A stretch of DNA of 64,000 nucleotides from Nocardia gamkensis NBRC 108242 (GCF_001612985.1 NZ_BDBM01000002.1:1-64000), one strand, 5' to 3'; numbered from the stretch's first letter, positions 1 to 8,163 are shown. Made by a program: numbers and translations. The notes: generated by a model not told the origin, from the letters alone.

Positions 1-328
1 GGGCGATATCGCCCGGGGAGTTCTGCTGCTGGCCGAACAGGCCCGGCAGCATCGGCGCGAAATTGGGAGCCTGCGGAGCGACCTGCTGCTGCGCCTGGGG
101 AGCTGCGGGGGCAGCCGCCAGCGCCTGCTGGATCTGCTGATTGAGCTGCTGGACCGGCTGTTCCCATTCCTGCGGAACGTCGAAATTGCCGACCCCGGGA
201 ACGTTGATGGTCGCGGCCATGGCCGGAATCGCGGGCATGGCGCCGGTCGCGGCCACCGCACCCATGACAATCGCACCCTTGACGGAATTCGGAACCCGAG
301 AATCCCGTTGCAAGCTGTGTTTACCCAC
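1..328 (-). CDS. Secreted protein, N-terminal part; probable NlpC/P60-type cell-wall hydrolase (truncated by window edge)
   Basis: Only about the first 109 codons lie in the window. I place the start at GTG 328, with GGAG about 10 nt upstream. The N-terminus is basic (KHSLQRDSR), followed by a hydrophobic segment ending near PAMAA, as in an exported protein. After this come the motif INVPGVGNFDVP and a Gln/Ala/Pro-rich linker (QQLNQQIQQALAAAP). The visible part ends at NSPGDIA, which resembles the junction into a C40 NlpC/P60 domain. The catalytic domain itself is outside the window, so the enzyme class is inferred from the linker style and from the ydaO-type riboswitch just upstream; that riboswitch class often controls cell-wall hydrolases in actinobacteria. 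Confidence 0.6.
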   Translation of the reverse strand, partial: MGKHSLQRDSRVPNSVKGAIVMGAVAATGAMPAIPAMAATINVPGVGNFDVPQEWEQPVQQLNQQIQQALAAAPAAPQAQQQVAPQAPNFAPMLPGLFGQQQNSPGDIA

Positions 329-349
329 CGAGCTACGTCTCCGATCTTG

Positions 350-482
350 CTGCTCTCCCGCCGACCGGGTTAGCTGACGGGTTCGGACCGGGAGAGCGGC
401 CCTACCTCGCAACCGAAAATGGCCGCAAGGATTCACCCCAGACGAACCTGTGGGTCCCCGGCACGACAGCCGAGACCAGTTG
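350..482 (-). promoter_or_regulatory. ydaO-type (cyclic di-AMP) riboswitch
   Basis: On the minus strand the leader carries, in order, the conserved blocks of the ydaO/yuaA family: GCCGGGGACCC, then CUGGGGUGAAUC, then a variable stem ending in GUAGGG, then CCGAACCCGUCAGCUAACCC and GGUCGGC. The AGCUAACCCGGU block is diagnostic. The element ends about 20 nt before the GTG start at 328, so it lies in the 5' leader of the putative wall hydrolase. By family knowledge, ligand binding in actinobacteria lowers expression of such genes. The outer P1 boundaries are approximate. Confidence 0.92.
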
Positions 483-733
483 GCCCCGACAGCCGTTAAG
501 GCGGTAACTAGTGGCGCCGTTTCACTTACGAAGCGACTTGTTCCACTAAGTCACGAGAAGATTACGGTGCGGACGCGATGTTGTCCAGCGCACAGAGCTG
601 CGACTTTTCCATCACCACCGAGGCGGCGACACCATTGGAGGAAAACGGCCATCGGGACTCGGGTCACGACCGGATCTCGGCGGGCGGGGCCGGGTCACCG
701 AAAGGACAACCTCGCCCTCGGACGGGCGCCGCG
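483..733. other. Intergenic region upstream of the riboswitch
   Basis: No supported gene. The part nearest the riboswitch (about 490-560) is slightly AT-richer than its surroundings and should hold the minus-strand promoter of the riboswitch transcript, but I see no convincing -10/-35 pair. Confidence 0.4.
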
Positions 734-991
734 TCAGGACTGCGAGCCGTGCACCGCGCGCTCGAGTTCGTCGATCCTGCGGCGCGCCTCGGCCAGTTCG
801 ACCTCGAGCCCGCCGAGCGCCATGACCAGCGGCCCGACCGCGAGATCGGCGACCAGTTGGGGATCGTCGTAGCCGCGTTCGATCGCGACGAGGATGTTGG
901 ACCGGATGCGCTGGGCCACCGTGGCCCCCGCCGGGACATTCCAGGACCTGACCACTTCGGCGAGGCCGGGTGGGTTCGGTTCGTCGGACAT
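734..991 (-). CDS. Small coiled-coil protein of unknown function
   Basis: An 85-residue protein starting MSDEPNPPGLAEVV. The ATG at 991 has a strong GGAGGGGG ribosome-binding site, so I prefer it over the longer upstream readings. The C-terminal third (LEVELAEARRRIDELERAV) has the heptad pattern of a short coiled coil. There is no signal peptide or membrane segment. I do not recognise the family. It is divergent from the AAA ATPase at 1161 across about 170 bp. Confidence 0.7.
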   Translation of the reverse strand: MSDEPNPPGLAEVVRSWNVPAGATVAQRIRSNILVAIERGYDDPQLVADLAVGPLVMALGGLEVELAEARRRIDELERAVHGSQS

Positions 992-1160
992 GCCCCCTCC
1001 GTTCCCGCGCGTCGATACCGCGCGACCATTCTGGCGAACCGCCACCAGCCTAGAGAACCGGCGGCGAGAGCAATAGTGCAATACGGACCGCTAGGGCTCT
1101 CTAGGACACGCCGTAGACGCGCCCAGATTATCCGGACGAAACGCGCTACGGTGTCGGGGC

Positions 1161-2342
1161 ATGGACCCCGTGCGGAATCCGTATGCCCCCGGAGCGGGAC
1201 AGCGCCCACCCGAATTAGCCGGGCGCGACAAGCAACTCACTGCTTTCGACATCGTGCTCGAACGCGTCGCGCGCGGCCGCCCGGAACGCAGCGTGATGCT
1301 CACCGGCTTACGCGGGGTCGGAAAGACGGTGCTGCTCAACCAACTTCGCTCCGCGGCGATATCCCGAGGCTGGGGCACCGGCAAGATCGAGGCGCGGCCG
1401 GACCAGGACCTGCGCCGCCCGCTGTCCTCGGCGCTGCACATGGCGGCGCGAGCGATCGCCACGTCGCACCGGAATCCGGAGCGGGTGGACGACTTCCTCG
1501 GCATCCTCAAGGCTTTCGCGTTGCGGGCCACCGCGGACAAGGGCATGCGGGAACGCTGGCAACCCGGCATCGACGTACCGGCGGTCAGCGGTCGGGCCGA
1601 TTCCGGCGACATCGAGATCGATCTGGTGGAACTGCTGGTCGAGGCGGCGGCGCTGGCCGGCGACATCGGCGTCGGCATCGCGATCTTCATCGACGAGATG
1701 CAGGATCTGGGGCCCGCGGACGTCTCCGCGATCTGCGGCGCGTGCCACGAACTGAGCCAGGACGCCGCGCCGCTGATCGTGGTCGGCGCGGGCCTCCCGC
1801 ACTTGCCCGCGGTGCTCTCCGCCTCGAAGAGCTACTCGGAGCGACTGTTCAGCTACCACCGCATCGACCGCTTGGACCGGGAATCCGCCGACCAAGCGCT
1901 GATCGCGCCTGCCGGGCGCGAAGACGTGAAGTTCACCGACGAGGCGCTGGACGCGCTGTACCGCAAGGCCGATGGCTACCCGTATTTCGTGCAGGCATAC
2001 GGGAAGGCCGCCTGGGATCAGGCGCCCGAGAGTCCGATCACGGCCGAGGACGTCGAGGTGGCCTCACCCGCCGCCGAGGAGGAGCTTGCGGTCGGGTTCT
2101 TCGGGTCCCGTTACGAGCGGGCTACACCCGCCGAACGCGAATACATGCGCGCCATGGCCGACCTGGCCGGCGACGACGGCCCGGTGGCGACCGCGGCGGT
2201 GGCCAACGAACTCGGCCGCAAACCGGCTTCCCTTTCCCCCGCCCGCGACGGCCTGATCAAGAAAGGGCTGATCTACTCCGCCGAACGCGGCACGATCGGC
2301 TTCACGGTGCCACACTTCGGCCGGTATCTGCGCTCGGTCTGA
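1161..2342 (+). CDS. AAA-family ATPase (ORC/STAND-like) with a likely C-terminal winged helix
   Basis: A 393-residue cytoplasmic ATPase. The Walker A motif GLRGVGKT is at residues 49-56 and the Walker B motif IFIDE at about 175-179. The C-terminal region (about 310-393) looks like a winged helix (residues near VATAAVANELGRKPASLS), so ATP-dependent DNA or protein binding is plausible. The substrate is unknown. The ATG has no Shine-Dalgarno sequence; a TACGGT -10-like hexamer ends 9 nt before it, suggesting a leaderless mRNA. No operon partner is evident. Confidence 0.8.
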   Translation: MDPVRNPYAPGAGQRPPELAGRDKQLTAFDIVLERVARGRPERSVMLTGLRGVGKTVLLNQLRSAAISRGWGTGKIEARPDQDLRRPLSSALHMAARAIATSHRNPERVDDFLGILKAFALRATADKGMRERWQPGIDVPAVSGRADSGDIEIDLVELLVEAAALAGDIGVGIAIFIDEMQDLGPADVSAICGACHELSQDAAPLIVVGAGLPHLPAVLSASKSYSERLFSYHRIDRLDRESADQALIAPAGREDVKFTDEALDALYRKADGYPYFVQAYGKAAWDQAPESPITAEDVEVASPAAEEELAVGFFGSRYERATPAEREYMRAMADLAGDDGPVATAAVANELGRKPASLSPARDGLIKKGLIYSAERGTIGFTVPHFGRYLRSV

Positions 2343-2449
2343 GCGTCGCCCGGCGACGCATTGCCGACTATGGCCATCTCTTCCAAGATCAATAGATATT
2401 CGTAGATTTATCTCGACCAGCAGCCCTACCGATGGGTAACAAACCCTCC

Positions 2450-2479
2450 TACACTCGGATGTGATCCTGATCACGTCCG
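2450..2479 (+). promoter_or_regulatory. Promoter -10 and long palindromic operator of the acyl-CoA dehydrogenase gene
   Basis: A -10-like TACACT (2450-2455) is followed at once by an inverted repeat with 11-bp arms, CGGATGTGATC (2456-2466) and GATCACGTCCG (2469-2479), 2-bp spacer and one arm mismatch. The repeat covers the expected transcription start and stops just before the ribosome-binding site, as expected for a repressor (for example TetR-type) operator. A smaller dyad, TACC-GATG-GGTA, lies at 2427-2438 near the -35 position. The regulator is not identifiable. Confidence 0.6.
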
Positions 2480-2491
2480 AGGGAGGACATC

Positions 2492-4447
2492 ATGGCGACA
2501 GCCGCGAAAGTCGACGCCACCGAAGAACAGGCCCGCGCACTGGTCGAGGAGTCCCGCGAAACGAGCTGGGCCAAGCCGTCGTTCGCCAAGGAGATGTTCC
2601 TGGGACGGTTCCGGCTCGACCTGATCCACCCGTATCCGCAGCCCGCCCCCGAGGACGCCGAGCGCACGGAGGCGTTCCTGTCCCGGCTGCGCACGCTGTG
2701 CGAGTCCATCGACGGATCGGTGATCGAAGCGGAGAGCCGGATCCCGGACGAGTACGTCAAGGGCCTGGCCGAGCTCGGCTGCTTCGGCCTGAAGATCCCG
2801 CAATCGTATGGCGGCCAAGGTCTTTCCCAGCTCGGCTACAACCGCGCGCTGATGCTGGTCGGCTCGACGCACCCGAGTCTCGGCGTCCTGCTCTCGGCGC
2901 ACCAGTCCATCGGTGTGCCCGAGCCGCTCAAACTGGCGGGGACCGACGAGCAGAAGGCCGAATTCCTGCCCCGTTGCGCGGCCGGGGCGATCAGCGCGTT
3001 CCTGCTCACCGAGCCCGATGTCGGCTCCGACCCGGCCAGGATGGCCAGCACCGCGACGCCGACCGAAGACGGCGAGGCCTACGTGCTCAACGGCGTGAAG
3101 CTGTGGACCACCAACGGCGTGGTCGCCGAACTGCTGGTGGTGATGGCCCGGGTGCCCAAGAGCGAGGGGCATCGCGGCGGCATCTCGGCCTTCGTGGTCG
3201 AGGCCGATTCACCGGGCATCACCGTGGAGCGGCGCAACTCCTTCATGGGCTTGCGCGGCATCGAGAACGGCTTGACCCGGATGCACAACGTCCGGGTACC
3301 CAAGCGCAACCTGATCGGCCGGGAGGGCGACGGCCTGAAGATCGCGCTCACCACGCTGAACGCGGGCAGGCTCGCCATCCCCGCCCTGTGCACCGCCGCC
3401 GCCAAGTGGTCGTTGAAGATCGCGCGCGAGTGGAGCACGCAGCGCGTGCAGTGGGGCAGGCCGGTCGGCGAGCACGCGGCCGTGGGGCAGAAGATCGCCT
3501 TCATCGCGGCCACCACGTTCGCGCTGGAGGCGGCGCTGGATCTGTCGGCGACCATGTCCGACGAGGGCCGCAACGACATCCGGATCGAGGCCGCGCTGGC
3601 CAAGCTGTGGGCCAGCGAGATGAGCTGTCAGATCGCCGACGAACTGGTGCAGATCCGCGGCGGACGCGGCTACGAGACGGCGGCCTCGCTCGCCGCGCGA
3701 GGCGAGCGGGCCGTTCCGGCCGAGCAATTGGTGCGCGATCTGCGGATCAACCGCATCTTCGAGGGCTCCAGCGAGATCATGCGACTGCTGATCGCCAGGG
3801 AGATGGCCGACGCGCACATGGCCGCAGCGGGCGCGCTGGTCGACCGCAAGGCCGAGCTCAAGGACAAGGCGAAGGCGGCGGTCGGAGCGACGGGCTTCTA
3901 CGCCAAGTGGTTCCCGCAGCTGGCGGTCGGAGCGGGGACGGTGCCCGCGGCGTACACCGAATTCGGCGTACTGGCCCGGCACCTGCGGTTCGTCGAGCGC
4001 AGTGCGCGTAAGCAGGCGAGGTCGCTGATGTACGCGATGGGCCGCTGGCAGGCCGGCCTGGAATACCGGCAGAACTTCCTCGGCCGGATCGTCGACATCG
4101 GCGCCGAGCTGTTCGCCATGTCGGCGGCCTGCGTACGGGCCGAGGCACTACGTGCCGCCGACGCGCCGGAGAGCAAGGCGGCCGAAGAACTGGCGGACGC
4201 CTTCTGCAGGCAGTCCCGCGTGCGCGTGCGCAGGCTGTTCGACTCGCTGTGGGAGAACACCGACGATGACGACCGCACCCTCACCCGCGGCGTGCTCGAC
4301 GGCCGCTACGAGTGGCTGGAGGAGGGCGTGCTCGACCCGAGCGAGGGAACCGGGCCGTGGATCGCGGAGTGGCAGATGGGTCCGTCGACGGAGGAAAACC
4401 TCCTGCGCCCGTTCCTGCCGTCGACGCGCCCCCGCGCGGGGTCGTGA
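2492..4447 (+). CDS. Acyl-CoA dehydrogenase, long FadE10-like form
   Basis: A 651-residue flavoenzyme predicted to oxidise an acyl-CoA to the trans-2-enoyl-CoA. The ATG has a strong site (GAGGGAGGA). The N-terminal, middle and C-terminal ACAD domains are all present. Signatures include LLTEPDVGSDPARM (FAD/substrate site), LWTTNG, RGGRGYETA and RINRIFEGSSEIMRLL. About 200 extra C-terminal residues make it much longer than the usual 380-400 residues, and close to M. tuberculosis FadE10 (about 650). The orthology is from memory of length and motifs. The operator upstream suggests tight control. The substrate cannot be read from sequence. Confidence 0.9.
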   Translation: MATAAKVDATEEQARALVEESRETSWAKPSFAKEMFLGRFRLDLIHPYPQPAPEDAERTEAFLSRLRTLCESIDGSVIEAESRIPDEYVKGLAELGCFGLKIPQSYGGQGLSQLGYNRALMLVGSTHPSLGVLLSAHQSIGVPEPLKLAGTDEQKAEFLPRCAAGAISAFLLTEPDVGSDPARMASTATPTEDGEAYVLNGVKLWTTNGVVAELLVVMARVPKSEGHRGGISAFVVEADSPGITVERRNSFMGLRGIENGLTRMHNVRVPKRNLIGREGDGLKIALTTLNAGRLAIPALCTAAAKWSLKIAREWSTQRVQWGRPVGEHAAVGQKIAFIAATTFALEAALDLSATMSDEGRNDIRIEAALAKLWASEMSCQIADELVQIRGGRGYETAASLAARGERAVPAEQLVRDLRINRIFEGSSEIMRLLIAREMADAHMAAAGALVDRKAELKDKAKAAVGATGFYAKWFPQLAVGAGTVPAAYTEFGVLARHLRFVERSARKQARSLMYAMGRWQAGLEYRQNFLGRIVDIGAELFAMSAACVRAEALRAADAPESKAAEELADAFCRQSRVRVRRLFDSLWENTDDDDRTLTRGVLDGRYEWLEEGVLDPSEGTGPWIAEWQMGPSTEENLLRPFLPSTRPRAGS

Positions 4448-4454
4448 TCGCCGC

Positions 4455-4498
4455 CCGCCCGTCGCGGCCGCCCGACGTGGGGCCGCCGCGACGGGCGG
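4455..4498 (+). terminator. Hairpin terminator after the acyl-CoA dehydrogenase
   Basis: A perfect 14-bp stem, CCGCCCGTCGCGGC (4455-4468) with GCCGCGACGGGCGG (4485-4498), and a 16-nt loop, starting 8 nt after the stop codon. It has no T-tract, as is common in actinobacteria. Confidence 0.75.
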
Positions 4499-4787
4499 TC
4501 GCTCGCGCATTATTCGCGAGTCTCGGATTTCTCCTAGAAAGACGCAGATTCTCCTCGCCGCTCGCGCGGAAGCCCGGAGGTGCACAGCGCAATCTAAAGG
4601 AATCTAGTTTCTGAGCTATTGATTCGTAGATTTTCCTGCGAACCCGCCTGGCGGCTGCCCGATCGACCGGCAGCCTCAATTGCGCAACGTGTGCGTAACG
4701 GCAGGTGTGGGCCGCTAACGGCGCGGAAATCCAGTCCGACAACTGGGCAGAAGCGCCGATCATGCGCCTCGCTCACAGGAGAGTGCC
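4499..4787. other. Intergenic region before the alpha/beta hydrolase
   Basis: No supported gene. It holds a small dyad, CTCGCG-N7-CGCGAG (4502-4520), and a 12-mer ATTCGTAGATTT (4622-4633) that also occurs at 2398-2409. The hydrolase promoter must lie here but I cannot assign it. Confidence 0.4.
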
Positions 4788-5750
4788 ATGTCCACGAGCA
4801 TCGTCCGCCGGGCCGCCGATCACGACGGCCACCGCGTCATGGTGTCGGCCGATGACGGCATTCCCCTCGCGGTCCGCGTCTTCGGCGCCGACGACGCCAC
4901 CGCCACCGTCGTCTTCGTCCACGGCCACTGCTTGCGCACCGAATCCTGGTCCTATCTGCGTGATCTGCTGCTGCGCCAGTGGGGGAGCGATACCAGAATG
5001 GTGTTCTACGACCACCGCGGCCACGGCGAATCCGGGGCGGCGCATCCGTCGACCTACACCATCGAGCAGCTCGGCCACGACCTGGACGCCGTGCTGCGGG
5101 CGGTCGCGCCGACCGGGCCGGTGATCCTGGTCGGCCATTCGATGGGCGCCATGGTGGTGCTCGCCTACGCCCGGCTTCATCCCGAGGCCATCGGCACGCG
5201 GATCACCGGCGTCGGGCTGCTCGCGGCCGCGGCCGCCGGAATCACCGAGGTCGGGCTGGCGCGCCTTTTGAACCGGCGGGCGGTGAACTCGCTGCAAGCG
5301 GCCGTCACCCGCGCCCCGCGCGTGATGCAGGCGTCCAGGCGCCTGACTCGTCGCCTGTGCACGCCGATCCTGCGCGAGGCGGAATTCGGCACCAAGAAGG
5401 CGAGTCCGCGCATGACCGCGCTGGCCACCGCGATGCTGAACGAAACGCCGCTGCTGACCATGGCCGGGTTCCTGCACTCGCTGATCACCTTCGACGAGAC
5501 GGCGACCCTGCACCGCCTCGGCGTCATCCCCGCGCTGGTGCTGGCAGGGTCAGCGGACATCATCTTCCCGTTCGCGCACTCGGTGGCACTGGCCTCTCAA
5601 CTGGCCGGCGCCGAGCTGGTCCGCCTGGAGGGCGCCGGCCACAGCGTGATGCTCGAACGGGCCGAAGAAGTCGCGCTGTCCATCGCCGGACTCGTGGAAC
5701 GAGCCTTCGCCGCGGCATGCTCGACCACCGGGTACGCCGCCGCTGGCTGA
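4788..5750 (+). CDS. Alpha/beta-fold hydrolase
   Basis: A 320-residue alpha/beta hydrolase. The oxyanion region is VFVHGH (42-47), the nucleophile elbow is GHSMG with Ser118, the likely acid is the Asp in LAGSADIIFP, and the catalytic His lies in GAGHSVMLE. There is no signal peptide, so it is probably cytoplasmic. The ATG at 4788 has a CAGGAGAG site. The region between the elbow and the acid carries a helical cap. The substrate is unknown; esterases, epoxide hydrolases and haloperoxidase-like enzymes share this layout. It appears to be a single-gene transcription unit. Confidence 0.88.
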   Translation: MSTSIVRRAADHDGHRVMVSADDGIPLAVRVFGADDATATVVFVHGHCLRTESWSYLRDLLLRQWGSDTRMVFYDHRGHGESGAAHPSTYTIEQLGHDLDAVLRAVAPTGPVILVGHSMGAMVVLAYARLHPEAIGTRITGVGLLAAAAAGITEVGLARLLNRRAVNSLQAAVTRAPRVMQASRRLTRRLCTPILREAEFGTKKASPRMTALATAMLNETPLLTMAGFLHSLITFDETATLHRLGVIPALVLAGSADIIFPFAHSVALASQLAGAELVRLEGAGHSVMLERAEEVALSIAGLVERAFAAACSTTGYAAAG

Positions 5751-5834
5751 CCTTCGGCAACGGGGGAGCAATCATCTGATTTCGGCCCGGCACGAGCCAG
5801 GAACAAAATCTTTCTGTACTGTGTTGTAGATCAC

Positions 5835-5856
5835 GTTGTGCGGTGGGTCACACAAC
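5835..5856. promoter_or_regulatory. Inverted repeat upstream of the 95-residue protein
   Basis: GTTGTG (5835-5840) and CACAAC (5851-5856) form 6-bp arms with a 10-bp spacer, about 90 bp before the start at 5943. Possible operator; no direct support beyond symmetry and position. Confidence 0.3.
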
Positions 5857-5942
5857 TCGATGTCGCGCGGTCCAAGGCAAAGGGGCAACCGTGCACCACG
5901 GCATCGAGTTCGCATATCCGCCAGGGAATTCAGGAGGTCTCG

Positions 5943-6230
5943 ATGACACGCAGCGAACTCGCGGAACTACGCTACGCGGTCGGCCAGCTCCGGCAATCCA
6001 TCGGCGTACTGCGCAACCAGTACGGCGATGCCAGCACGGTACGCAGGCTGGAGAACGACCTCGAGCGGCTCGTCATCGACGCCGACGAGTTCGAGAAGTC
6101 ACCGCCGCCGGAGGTGCGGCGCAGCGCCCAGGACGTCATCTACGTGCCGGACAGCAAGTCCGACGAGGCCGCCTGGATGGGCGCGCAGGACGAGGGGCTC
6201 GGCTTCCACTCCCGTCCGCGGACGAAGTAA
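5943..6230 (+). CDS. Small coiled-coil protein of unknown function
   Basis: A 95-residue protein. The ATG at 5943 has an excellent CAGGAGGT site. Residues 1-55 (ELAELRYAVGQLRQSIGVLRN, then VRRLENDLERLVIDADEF) are heptad-like and predicted helical; the C-terminal third is acidic and proline-containing. There is no export signal. I do not recognise the family. It is followed at once by a perfect 14-bp terminator, so it is the last or only gene of its transcript. Confidence 0.75.
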   Translation: MTRSELAELRYAVGQLRQSIGVLRNQYGDASTVRRLENDLERLVIDADEFEKSPPPEVRRSAQDVIYVPDSKSDEAAWMGAQDEGLGFHSRPRTK

Positions 6231-6231
6231 T

Positions 6232-6264
6232 CCGTGCTGGGCGGCGCGACGCCGCCCAGCACGG
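6232..6264 (+). terminator. Strong hairpin terminator
   Basis: A perfect 14-bp stem, CCGTGCTGGGCGGC / GCCGCCCAGCACGG, with a 5-nt loop, starting 1 nt after the stop codon of the 95-residue protein. No T-tract. Confidence 0.85.
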
Positions 6265-6596
6265 TGCGTTGCGGCCCGGCGGCGGCCGGGCCCGCGTGTC
6301 AGCGGGGGCCGCGTCGAACAGGACGGCGATCATGGCCGAAATCCACGGCCCTCGGTACGCGGCGTCTGCGTGCGTCATAGCTCGGGCGCGACGTCGGCAC
6401 GTTGCGGGGCTGGGCCGCTCTCGAGCGCGATCGGCCGCCGTCGTTGACACCCGCTCGACCGGCGTGTGTCCCGTGACCGCTCGACTCACCATCGCCGCTC
6501 AAATCGATCCCGGGGTCGAATGTCATACCGATGGCCCGAGGCGGCACTTCCCCCGCACGGCCTGCGCAGATCCGAGTCACCGAGTGCCAAGCCGGT

Positions 6597-6920
6597 TGGA
6601 TGAGGCCATCAAGCGCGACGCCGGTTCAACCGGCCACCCAGCGCGACCCGGTTCGACCAGCCACCCAGCGCGACCCGGTTCGACCAGCCACCCAGCGCGA
6701 CCCCGCTTCAAAGGGGCAATCGAGCGCGACGCCGGTTCGACGGGTAACCAAGCTGCGACGCTGGTTCGACCTGCCACCCAGCGCAACCCCGCTTCAACCA
6801 GCAACCCAGCGCAACCCCGCTTCAACGAGGCAATCGAGCGCGACGCCGGTTCGACGGGTAATCAAGGTGCGACGCCGGTTCGACCGGCAAATTGGTGCCG
6901 GGCCGGTTCGAACGGCAATC
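6597..6920. repeat. Minisatellite of about 11 degenerate 27-29 bp units
   Basis: The GGTTC (or GCTTC) core recurs at 6623, 6650, 6677, 6705, 6734, 6763, 6791, 6819, 6848, 6877 and 6905, a spacing of 27-29 bp. Two units (6634-6660 and 6661-6687) are identical 27-mers beginning CCACCCAGCGCGACCCGG. There is higher-order structure too: a block of about 54 bp starting at 6717 recurs at 6831 with few changes. Some periods are multiples of three, so long open frames on the plus strand are expected by construction. They lack a ribosome-binding site and I do not call them genes. The function is unknown. Confidence 0.9.
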
Positions 6921-7294
6921 GGACGGCGGGCACGACGCCCAGGGCCGCAGGCACTGGAATCACGCCCGCACCGCCGACCGGGCCGCAAATCGGTGAGGGC
7001 GAGTTCCTCGGTCGGAGCCGATACCACAGCCGCCCGCATCGTTGCCGCTAGCTCGAAGCACCCGGCGCGATCACCCCATCCGGTATCGGCGACCGCCTCG
7101 CTCGAATCTTGTTTCGCGCGAGTCGAGTTCGAAAAGTCCGGTTAGCCCGCTACGCGGCGTAAGCAATCAAGCGGCACGCCGAATGTGGCGCAAATCATAC
7201 GGTTGACGGCGGGCTTGGTTTGTCGAGACCCCGCTCGATCCATAGCGCACGTGTCGTATGGTGCTCAGCATCACATTCGATTGCGGAGGTAACG
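6921..7294. other. Gene-free flank between the minisatellite and sdh1
   Basis: No supported gene. The distal part should contain the sdh1 promoter. TTGACG at 7203-7208 is a possible -35, but no clear -10 sits at the right distance, so I leave the promoter uncalled. Confidence 0.4.
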
Positions 7295-7336
7295 ATGACC
7301 ACCCGCACACAAGATCAGCGAGGCATCCACCTGTGA
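7295..7336 (+). CDS. Thirteen-codon leader ORF coupled to sdh1
   Basis: An ORF encoding MTTRTQDQRGIHL. It has the best ribosome-binding site in the area (GGAGGT, 4 nt before ATG 7295), and its TGA (7334-7336) overlaps the GTG (7333-7335) that begins the membrane subunit, giving a GTGA junction. The structural gene has no good site of its own, so translation of the leader probably delivers ribosomes to it. The peptide has no obvious run of one amino acid that would suggest classic attenuation. Confidence 0.55.
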   Translation: MTTRTQDQRGIHL

Positions 7337-8163
7337 GTGCCGCACCGACCGCCGCCCCGGAAGAGGGCACCGGCGTTTTCAGCAGAACAAGGGCCCGGAT
7401 CTCGGAACGCACATTGCGCACCGACCGATGGTGGATCCCCCCACTCGTCACGGTGCTCGGACTCGCCGCGTTCGTCATCTACGCGACAGTCAGATCGTAT
7501 GTGCGCACGGCGTATTGGGTTCCGGACTACCACTATCTGACCCCGTTCTACTCACCGTGCCTGAGCACTTCCTGCGTCGAGGGCTCCAGCCATTTCGGCA
7601 CCCCGTTCGGCGAACTGCCGGGGTTGTTGCCGCTGGGCTTCGTGGTGCTGCCCTTCCTGCTCGGCTTCCGCCTGACCTGCTACTACTACCGCAAGGCCTA
7701 CTACCGGTCGGTGTGGTTCTCGCCGCCCGCCTGCGCTGTGGCCGAGCCGCACGCCAAGTACACCGGCGAGACCAGGCTGCCGCTGATCATCCAGAACGCG
7801 CACCGCTACTTCTTCTATGTGGCCCTGATCGTTTCGGTGATCAACACCTATGACGCCATCGTCGCGTTCCACGGCAAATCCGGCGGCTTCGGTTTCGGCC
7901 TCGGCAATATCGTGCTGCTGGTCAACGTGATCCTGCTGTGGGCGTACACGCTGTCGTGCCACTCGTGCAGGCATATCGCGGGCGGACGGCTCAAGCACTT
8001 CTCCGGCCATCCGGTGCGCTACTGGTTCTGGACGCAGGTCTCCAAGTTGAACACCCGGCACATGGCGCTGGCCTGGACCACTCTCGGCACGCTCGTGCTG
8101 ACCGACTTCTACGTCATGTTGGTTGCCAGCCAAACGATTTCGGATCTGCGGTTCATCGACTGA
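7333..8163 (+). CDS. sdhC: Succinate dehydrogenase membrane anchor subunit (Sdh1 type)
   Basis: A 276-residue integral membrane protein with about five hydrophobic helices. It resembles the membrane subunit of mycobacterial Sdh1 (Rv0249c), including RLTCYYYRKAYYRSVWFSPP, CHSCRHIAGGRLKHFS and the C-terminal TISDLRF. It should anchor the flavoprotein and Fe-S subunits and pass electrons to menaquinone; conserved His residues in these motifs are likely haem or quinone ligands, which is inferred. GTG 7333 is chosen because it overlaps the leader stop codon and starts the conserved region. It is first in the order membrane, flavoprotein, Fe-S subunit, as in mycobacteria. Confidence 0.88.
   Translation: MSAAPTAAPEEGTGVFSRTRARISERTLRTDRWWIPPLVTVLGLAAFVIYATVRSYVRTAYWVPDYHYLTPFYSPCLSTSCVEGSSHFGTPFGELPGLLPLGFVVLPFLLGFRLTCYYYRKAYYRSVWFSPPACAVAEPHAKYTGETRLPLIIQNAHRYFFYVALIVSVINTYDAIVAFHGKSGGFGFGLGNIVLLVNVILLWAYTLSCHSCRHIAGGRLKHFSGHPVRYWFWTQVSKLNTRHMALAWTTLGTLVLTDFYVMLVASQTISDLRFID

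Noticed and set aside
578-2395. Very long antisense or alternate-frame ORFs over the AAA ATPase and similar genes
   Set aside because: They are shadow frames caused by high GC content, Arg/Gly/Pro-rich and without motifs.
6623-6910. tRNA gene fragments, because of GGTTCGA cores
   Set aside because: Only the T-loop-like string recurs. No acceptor, D or anticodon arms can be folded around it.
6597-6920. CRISPR array
   Set aside because: The period is too short and the whole unit is repetitive; there are no unique spacers and no cas genes.
5843-7145. Long plus-strand open frames over the minisatellite
   Set aside because: Some repeat periods are multiples of three and contain no stop codons, so open frames are forced. 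There is no ribosome-binding site and the codon pattern does not match real genes here.
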